This document shows, piece after piece, positions 58,252 through 64,000 of a stretch of DNA of 64,000 nt. The stretch is from Fallopia convolvulus. Taxonomy: Eukaryota > Streptophyta > Magnoliopsida > Caryophyllales > Polygonaceae. The translations under genes and the position numbers were made by a program. The DNA is taken from assembly GCA_964016875.1 (NCBI GenBank), contig OZ024721.1, positions 35,754,823-35,818,822 of the forward strand, written 5' to 3'. Below the pieces are notes generated by a model. That model saw nothing but the letters and a program-made list of their open reading frames with translations. It was not told where the DNA came from and did no database searches. How positions within the stretch are numbered: position 1 is the first letter of the stretch; each line of letters opens with the position of its first letter.

Positions 58252-58632
58252 TCTATATACTCTTACTAAACTCGAATCTCTCTATCCTATTTGTCACTCA
58301 TCTAACTATTCCACATAAGCATCTTAATTTACAAATTTACTTCGCTACCCTTTCTCCTTTTTTAGTATTTACAATCCTTAAAAATATATAAAATAATGAG
58401 AAAGAATCATGTGCGAATGTGCGCCCAGGTGAGAATTAAGAATAAATCTCGCTCGTCCATTGCAAAAAATCAACGCCCCTGATTAAACATTCATTAAAAA
58501 AAGATAAAATACGGCACAGATGAATTTTCCCGTATTATTCGCGTATTTTTCAATAAAATACGGCACGGACCAATTTTTCCCGTATTATTCACGTATTTTT
58601 CAAAAAATAGGTTTTTATGAGACGCGCCCAAT

Positions 58633-59015
58633 TTGTTCATCAGAAATAGCGATTTGTTCATAAATATTCACCATTTGTTCATCAATACTAACTCATTGTG
58701 TATCGAGTTTTTGATAACATTGTTCATCGATTTCGAACTTTTTTAATTTTTTAGTTTTATTTTTTAACCTTATTTATGTGTATGAATACAATATTATCTA
58801 GTTTTTGATGCACATATAATTAGTTTCGATATACCAATATTTGTTCATTGATATAACCTTGTTTGTTCATTGATATACCATTATTTGTTCATTGGTATAC
58901 CATTATTTGTTCTTTGATATATTCTTTTTTGTTCATTGGTATACCATTGTTTGTTCATTAATATACCCTATTTGTTCATTGATATAACCTTTTTTGTTTA
59001 TTGATCTAACCTTTG
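58633..59015 (+). repeat. TTGTTCAT word array
   Basis: About eleven TTGTTCAT words; from 58845 they form a loose 18-20-bp tandem unit like TTTGTTCATTGATATACCAT. Confidence 0.8.
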
Positions 59016-59212
59016 TTTTTCATTGAAGTGCTTTAAGGCTAACTTGTCAATACGAATGAAGTGCTCAATATAGTACCAAAATAAGATAAGTTTGATGTAG
59101 AAACTTGAACGCAAAGGATAATAGATAAAGAATCTGACTTTGCAATAATATGGTGTATGCTAAGAGAACGAGATAGCAACAAATCGAAGAGGAGTGCTTG
59201 CGCCTTATTTAG

Positions 59213-59618
59213 CTATGAACAAATTGATGTTATTAATAAACAAATATGCATATAGCATGAACAAATTGAGGTTACTAGTGAACAAATATGCATCTAGCAA
59301 TGAACAATTATATGAAAAAGGCAATGAACAAATATGCATAAACCAATGAACAAATTGATGTTACTAATGAACAAATATGCACAAACCGATGAACAAATAT
59401 GCCAAAACCAATGAACAAATATTTTCGTTTTTTATGAACAAAATCACAATGTTGATGAACATATTGCATGCAATTTTGATACACATTTGTTCATTTTTAT
59501 TTATGCACAAAATCACAGTTTTGATGAACAAAATCATAGTGTTGATGAACAAATCCACATTATTGATGAACAAATCCACATTATTGATGAACAAATCCAC
59601 AATATTGATGAACAATCT
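59213..59618 (+). repeat. ATGAACAA word array (inverse of the left array)
   Basis: About fifteen ATGAACA words in units such as AATGAACAAATATGCATA, ATGAACAAATTGATG and GATGAACAAATCCACATTATT. Opposite orientation to the array at 58633-59015, so the two can pair. Confidence 0.8.
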
Positions 59619-60674
59619 GGGAGCGCGTCCTATTTCCGTTTTTTTCAAAAATACGCGAATAATTCGCCAATAATTCGCCCGTTCCGTTTTTCCCCTTTTT
59701 AAGTGAAATGATCAGCGCCTTTGATTTTTCTTCATCCAACGGCTCTTGTTCTTTCTTATTTCGCACCTGAACCGGACTCTAATATAATAATATTATTATT
59801 GCTATTAATATACAATGATCTACTACTCTCTTTTATGGACAATTTAAATATTATATAATTGTATATCATCATCTTTAATATGTATCGATTTTTTTTCAAT
59901 GGCAAGTATGAAACTATCCATACATAATATATAATGATCTACTACATTTTTTATGGATAAAATTTAAATATTATATAATTGTACATCATCATCTTTTCAA
60001 TAATTAAATAATAATATATATAATATAATATTATTGTTAATGTTATTAATATAATAGAGTAAATAATTGTATCCTGAAATTATAGTATGATTTTTATCCT
60101 TTTTTCAATATTATATGTACGTTCTTTTTTATAATGTATCTTAATTTTTTCAATGATAAATAGTAAATTTTATATTATTCCACGTAGATATATTTAAATA
60201 TTCATTTATATCTTTGTCCTTAATATTTTTTAGAATTTACACCCTATATATTATAATACGGAGTAATATTATCTCATTTATCATCATTACTTACCATATT
60301 CAATTAAAAAATTCAATTAGCTATGTTATTAATAAGCATTCTTTACATATTGTAATAATATTACCTCATTCATTACTATTACTTACCATATTTAACTAAT
60401 AAGTATGAAATACTTACCATATTCAATTAATGAGTATGAGAATATTATTCAGTTTTTTAGAAATTATTTACCTATATATTATATAATATTATCTCATTCA
60501 AAAATTAAATCACTTATCCTATTATAAATAAAGAATTTTTTTTACATTCCCTACATATTATAATAGTTCTCGCTTGAAAGTTTTATTGAAGAAACTATTT
60601 TATTTTATCAAATAGGTTTATATAAAATTCAATCGACAAGTATGATTCCTACATAATTTTTTTTTCAAATCATC

Positions 60675-60704
60675 GTCGTGCATGACACGACCGGGTCTTA
60701 CTAG
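60675..60704 (+). other. Helitron 3' hairpin and CTAG terminus
   Basis: GTCGTG, loop CATGA, CACGAC (60675-60691), nine spacer bases, then CTAG. This is the classical Helitron 3' end arrangement. Confidence 0.65.
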
Positions 60705-60726
60705 TTTTGTGCTAAGCGTTAAGCAT

Positions 60727-60731
60727 TTGTT
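60727..60731 (+). repeat. solo LTR target duplication, left (TTGTT)
   Basis: Repeated at 62890-62894. Confidence 0.8.
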
Positions 60732-62889
60732 TGTAATACTCAGGAAAATTTTGGATAATTTAATGTTTCTCGAAATTCGTGTTGAGATTGCTTAGTTATT
60801 AAGTAATCTCATCAAGACCTTAAAACAATATATGCTTGGAAAAGCGTGCTCGAATTAAGTAATATTTGGATGTAAATGGGTAATTTTGATGTGTATCGAA
60901 AAACGTGTCTGGTTTACTTCGCTTGTAAGTAAGCTCGGACAAGTTTATTTCTTAGTTCTTAAGTAATCACGTTTCTTAGTGGAATAAAGATAGACTTGTA
61001 AAAGTTTTTATCTTATCCGTTTTCATAGATATTTGTGCTATGTTATCTTATCTTCTAGATTTGTGTTCCAAGCTTATCTTTCTTCCTCAATATTCGTGCT
61101 ATATCTTCTAGATTTGTGTGCCATGATCTTTATCTCTTATACAAGCTGAATTGAATTTGTCTTCTTCCATTTCTCCTATATAAAGCCATGTATTCCCTTC
61201 CATTTTTCGCCTCCCTCTCTTCCTCTCGTTGTCATGCTCCTTCACAACCTTCTTGCTTGTTGTTGGTCGCCCTTTTCATCGGAAGACAAGGCGCGTCCTT
61301 TCCCCCCTCTTTGGTGAGTTGTTCTTTCTTGTTGGATGGTGTGAGTTGTGGGTATAGTAAGGAAGTTTTTATGGCTGGATTTATGGTGAATTTTGATGTT
61401 GGAAGATGGTGTAGAAAAATGGATTGGTAAAGTGTAGTTCTAAGTTTAAAGGCGTGAGTTATAGACTCAATAAAGGGGTTGAGTTTTGGTGAACGTTCTT
61501 ATTAGTTTTAATGTCTTTAGATGGGTTGTTTTGTAGTAACTTCGAGTAAGAGGTTGATTGTGGGTTCAAAGTTTATGTCCATGTGAGTTGTCGGGTTAAA
61601 TTATCAAAGGGTTAGAGAGATTTCGAAATTTAAACCTTTATCGTATTCTTTTGAGTATCAAACTTCATGTTATTTACAATACCTTATATCATGGCTTAGG
61701 AAATCATTTGGACAAGTCCTTGTTCCATTCAAGAGTTTGAATTCCCAGTCAAGAGGTAAGTCGCCTAGACTTACTTAGTTATCAGTTTTGATGTGTGCTA
61801 GATGTGTAGATATGATGTGCAAAGCTGTATTTTGGGATTCATTCCTATATATTTTATATGTCTATTTGAGAGTAATTCGTTATTTTGGAAAATATAATAG
61901 ATGAATACTATTCTGTATTTTATTCGGATTTCTAAGCATTGACACCTAACCGATACGACTATGATTAGGGATAGTCGGGAAGGCGGAGACATCCCTAACT
62001 TAGTTGTATGTCAAGGAGGGCCCCTTCAAAATTATAATAAAATGTTTTGGCGAGTGCTCCCGAGGAGGCTTGACCAGGGGTAAGAAGTTGAATGATGAGG
62101 GTGTGAGTGGTTCAGATAAACGGTGGAGGCCGCCGTCCACTACCCCATGTAAGGCTGGAGGATGCCATGCTTGTTAGATAAATGATATTGTTGAATGAGA
62201 ATTGATGAGTTGTGTTTGAACTATTATTGAGGTGGAAAGCGATTGAGGTGATATTTAAGTGAAATGATGTACTATTATTAGTACGCATTGTATGGTTGTA
62301 AGTATTATTATGTGCGTCTTAATAATTATAAGTATTGTTGTGTGTTTGTTTATTATAGTGAATGTACTATATGTGAACTATTATATTACTATTCTTATTA
62401 TGTAATTGAATAGATTGATTTTGCTTCTGCATGTTGCATTTACTATCCAGTGCATATTGGAATTGTTAGCTAACCCTTCAGGGTGTTGTTTTTCTTTTAG
62501 GTAATGAATCTGGAATGAATGATGCTCCAAGGAATCTTCTCTAAGATGATGGTGAGCCAGATCGACGTGGTGTGTCTTAGGATGAGGTCGGATAACGGTT
62601 TGTAGGACTGAAGGTCGTAGGAGTCTATGTTGTCTTGTTAAGTTAGATGTTTGTAAATATTGGTTAAAGTTTAGAGATCAGAAATGAGAGTTGTGTTGGA
62701 ATGGGTTAATGCACACATGCATGACTTTGTTACTTTTAAAGAAACATAGTTGGATGTTTTCCTTGTATTTCTCGTCGTGCCTTTGTTGCAAGGTCCCACA
62801 TTGTGAGATTGTTGTCAAATTAGCCTGAGTGGACCCAAGTGAGGTCCACAATCATGTGACATTCTGGTATTTAAAACCGGGGTGTTACA
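60732..62889 (+). mobile_element. Ty3/gypsy solo LTR
   Basis: A 2,158-bp LTR starting TGTAATACTCAGGAAAATTTTGGATAA and ending CCGGGGTGTTACA, with TTGTT on both sides and no internal region. The ends resemble those of the array gypsy LTR (TGTAATATCCC...GGGGTGTTACA), so it is a related chromovirus-type family, but the interior is different. It formed by recombination between two LTRs. The short open frame at 61188-61430 is not considered a gene. Confidence 0.88.
61176..61183 (+). promoter_or_regulatory. TATA box of the solo LTR
   Basis: TATATAAA, 444 bp into the LTR, followed by pyrimidine-rich sequence typical of a plant transcription start. It could drive outward transcription. Confidence 0.5.
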
Positions 62890-62894
62890 TTGTT
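62890..62894 (+). repeat. solo LTR target duplication, right (TTGTT)
   Basis: Directly after the TTACA end of the LTR. Confidence 0.8.
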
Positions 62895-63169
62895 TTCCAT
62901 GATAAGTATATAATTTACCTAATTAATAATTAAATCAGAATATAATGCTAATTCTAATAAAACAATTTTTTTTCTCAAATTTCATGCATTTTATGAACTT
63001 ATATATAATAGAACATAAAATTAATATAAAAATAATGACACACTTATATAAAAATATGTTAAATCATCTTAATTTAGAACCATTAATTTTGCAAACTTCG
63101 GTATTATACACAAAAAAATAAAATATAAGATTAATCTTTGGTATTACACTATTAATTTAGCAACTTTTG
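62895..63169. other. AT-rich flank with TTTGGTATTA words
   Basis: The words CTTCGGTATTATAC, CTTTGGTATTACAC and TTTTGGTATAATA recur at about 50-60-bp spacing and continue after the MITE (TTTTGGTATTACAT, CTTTGGTATTGAAG). This suggests an AT-rich tandem repeat into which the MITE inserted. Confidence 0.5.
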
Positions 63170-63177
63170 GTATAATA

Positions 63178-63904
63178 TAGGGCTGTCAAAACTTGACCCG
63201 ACCCGAATAACCCGCCCGACCCGCCCGACTCCGAACCCGACCCGACCCGAGAAAACAATAAAACCCGAACACGAGATTAACCCAAAACCGATTATACCCG
63301 AATGGACTAGCCTGATGCAACCCGATATCCAATGCTACCCGACCCGAAGTCATCCGAAAATCCGAAGTTACCCGACCCGAAACCATCCGAAAATCCGAAG
63401 TTACCCGACCCGAAACCATCCGAAAATTATATTATGTTTTAAAATATTAATAATAGTGAACATTTATTATAATTATGTTTAAATTAAATGTTACATTAAA
63501 TATTTAGACCCTAAAGTAGTCAAACTACACAAAATAATCATTCGATATATGTTCTGAATCAAATTCCGGCTTACTCGAAATCAGATTAACCCGAAATTCG
63601 GCCAAAGTCGAAATCCGATTCACCCAATATCCGAAAAACCCAAAACCGAACTCACCCGAACTCCGACTAAACCCGAAACCGAACTAAACCCGAAACCGAA
63701 CTTATCCGAAATCATGTTGGACCGAAAACCGAATGACCCGACCGAAATTGACCCGAAACCCGACTTTTCCCGATTAATTGAGCATCCGACCCGAAATGAT
63801 CCAACCCAATTTGACCCGATTTTCAAAATATCCGGTTTTGACCCGAATTCGAACTTACCCGAAACTAAATTGACCCGACCCGACCCTCCCGATTGACACC
63901 CCTA
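63178..63904. mobile_element. hAT-like MITE, ACCCGACCCGAA interior
   Basis: A 727-bp element with ends TAGGGCTGTCAA and TTGACACCCCTA (one mismatch in twelve). The flanks GTATAATA (63170-63177) and GTATTATA (63905-63912) give an 8-bp duplication with one mismatch. The interior is made of GACCCGACCCGAAA words and variants. Open frames in it arise from the repeats. Confidence 0.8.
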
Positions 63905-63912
63905 GTATTATA

Positions 63913-64000
63913 CATAAAAATAATAAAAAAATTATTGCAATAAATTTTGGTATTACATAAATAATTTAAAGCCAATAAATTAAAACCTTTGGTATTGAAG
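63913..64000. other. window end, AT-rich repeat
   Basis: Continuation of the TTTGGTATTA-type AT-rich sequence. No gene. Confidence 0.5.

Larger units (their letters stand above)
58400..59790. mobile_element. foldback / MULE-MITE-like element with GTTCAT arrays
   Basis: About 1.4 kb with long imperfect inverted arms. The left arm has CAGGTGAGAATTAAGAATAA, a TCCATTG/AAATCAACGCCC block, CCCGTATTATTCGCGTATTTTT and GACGCGCCCAATTTGTTCATC. The right arm has the same blocks inverted, ending TTATTTCGCACCTGAACCGGA. Between the arms are clustered TTGTTCAT words on one side and ATGAACAA words on the other. Open frames across 59364-59702 arise from the repeats. Boundaries are approximate and no duplication was identified. 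Confidence 0.6.
58252..60704 (+). mobile_element. probable non-autonomous Helitron
   Basis: The left end TCTATATACTCTTACTAAA follows an A at 58251; the right end CTAG (60701-60704) is followed by T. This gives the A/T insertion signature and the TC...CTRR ends of Helitrons. A perfect 6-bp hairpin lies 9 bases before the 3' end. It has no Rep/helicase coding and a very AT-rich body. It carries a foldback element at 58400-59790. Confidence 0.6.

Noticed and set aside
58633..59618. CRISPR-like array of short repeats
   Set aside because: Spacing is irregular, the repeats are A/T-rich words in opposed orientations, and the DNA is plant nuclear.
59364..59702. Frames with repeated MNK or FINNVDL residues on both strands
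   Set aside because: They arise from the ATGAACAA word array and are not independent genes.
61188..61430. 80-codon frame with hydrophobic start
   Set aside because: It lies inside the solo LTR after its TATA box; no homology is recognised, and LTR leader frames of this size are common by chance.

Overview
This is nuclear DNA of a flowering plant, most likely a eudicot. It carries an OVATE-family gene, a Stowaway MITE, plant L1-type LINEs that end in an RNase H domain, and copia and gypsy elements with plant-type primer sites. There are no operons, tRNA, rRNA or CRISPR features. Apart from one clear host gene (OVATE family, 6403-6984, +) and one possible gene or LINE ORF1 (61-1629, -), the window is nested transposable elements at different stages of decay.

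Layout. 1-3 kb: a DUF4283/zinc-knuckle protein preceded by 1.3 kb of in-frame stop-free, T-rich sequence. 3.2-5 kb: two copies of a LINE-tail/SINE-like module, a CACTA-like terminus and a gypsy LTR remnant. 6.0-7.0 kb: a Stowaway MITE that ends 79 bp before the OVATE gene start. 7.2-41.3 kb: a minus-strand LINE split by a Ty1/copia element. The copia itself was interrupted in its RT domain by a Ty3/gypsy LTR, and the LINE-copia-gypsy block was then amplified as a tandem array. The array has unit 1 at 7630-18305 (10,676 bp), units 2 and 3 of 9,019 bp each, and a partial unit 4. The outermost copia LTRs (9303-9654 and 40156-40508) still share the 5-bp target duplication ATTAC, so about 31 kb now lies inside what was one copia insertion.

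41.4-45.6 kb: a decayed gypsy LTR/gag holding a 5'-truncated LINE with a 14-bp target duplication. 45.7-46.9 kb: a short poly(A) retroelement with its own target duplication. 47.3-47.8 kb: an hAT-like MITE. 48.0-54.0 kb: a near full-length LINE with a 16-bp target duplication; one in-frame stop splits RT from RNase H and its RT motif reads FADG. 54.2-57.0 kb: a plus-strand 5'-truncated LINE (18-bp duplication) carrying a nested hAT MITE (8-bp duplication). 57.2-57.6 kb: another hAT-like MITE. 58.25-60.70 kb: a probable Helitron containing a foldback element packed with TTGTTCAT/ATGAACAA words. 60.73-62.89 kb: a gypsy solo LTR with a TTGTT duplication. 63.2-63.9 kb: a further hAT-like MITE.

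How the parts relate. Each layer is dated by what it interrupts: LINE, then copia, then gypsy, then tandem amplification, then internal duplication in unit 1 and deletion in unit 4. No open reading frame in the array is complete and the defects are shared between units, so the array looks like a recombination product of dead elements rather than repeated transposition. All alignments were made by eye. Positions of target duplications and LTR ends are read directly from the sequence; family assignments rest on protein motifs.
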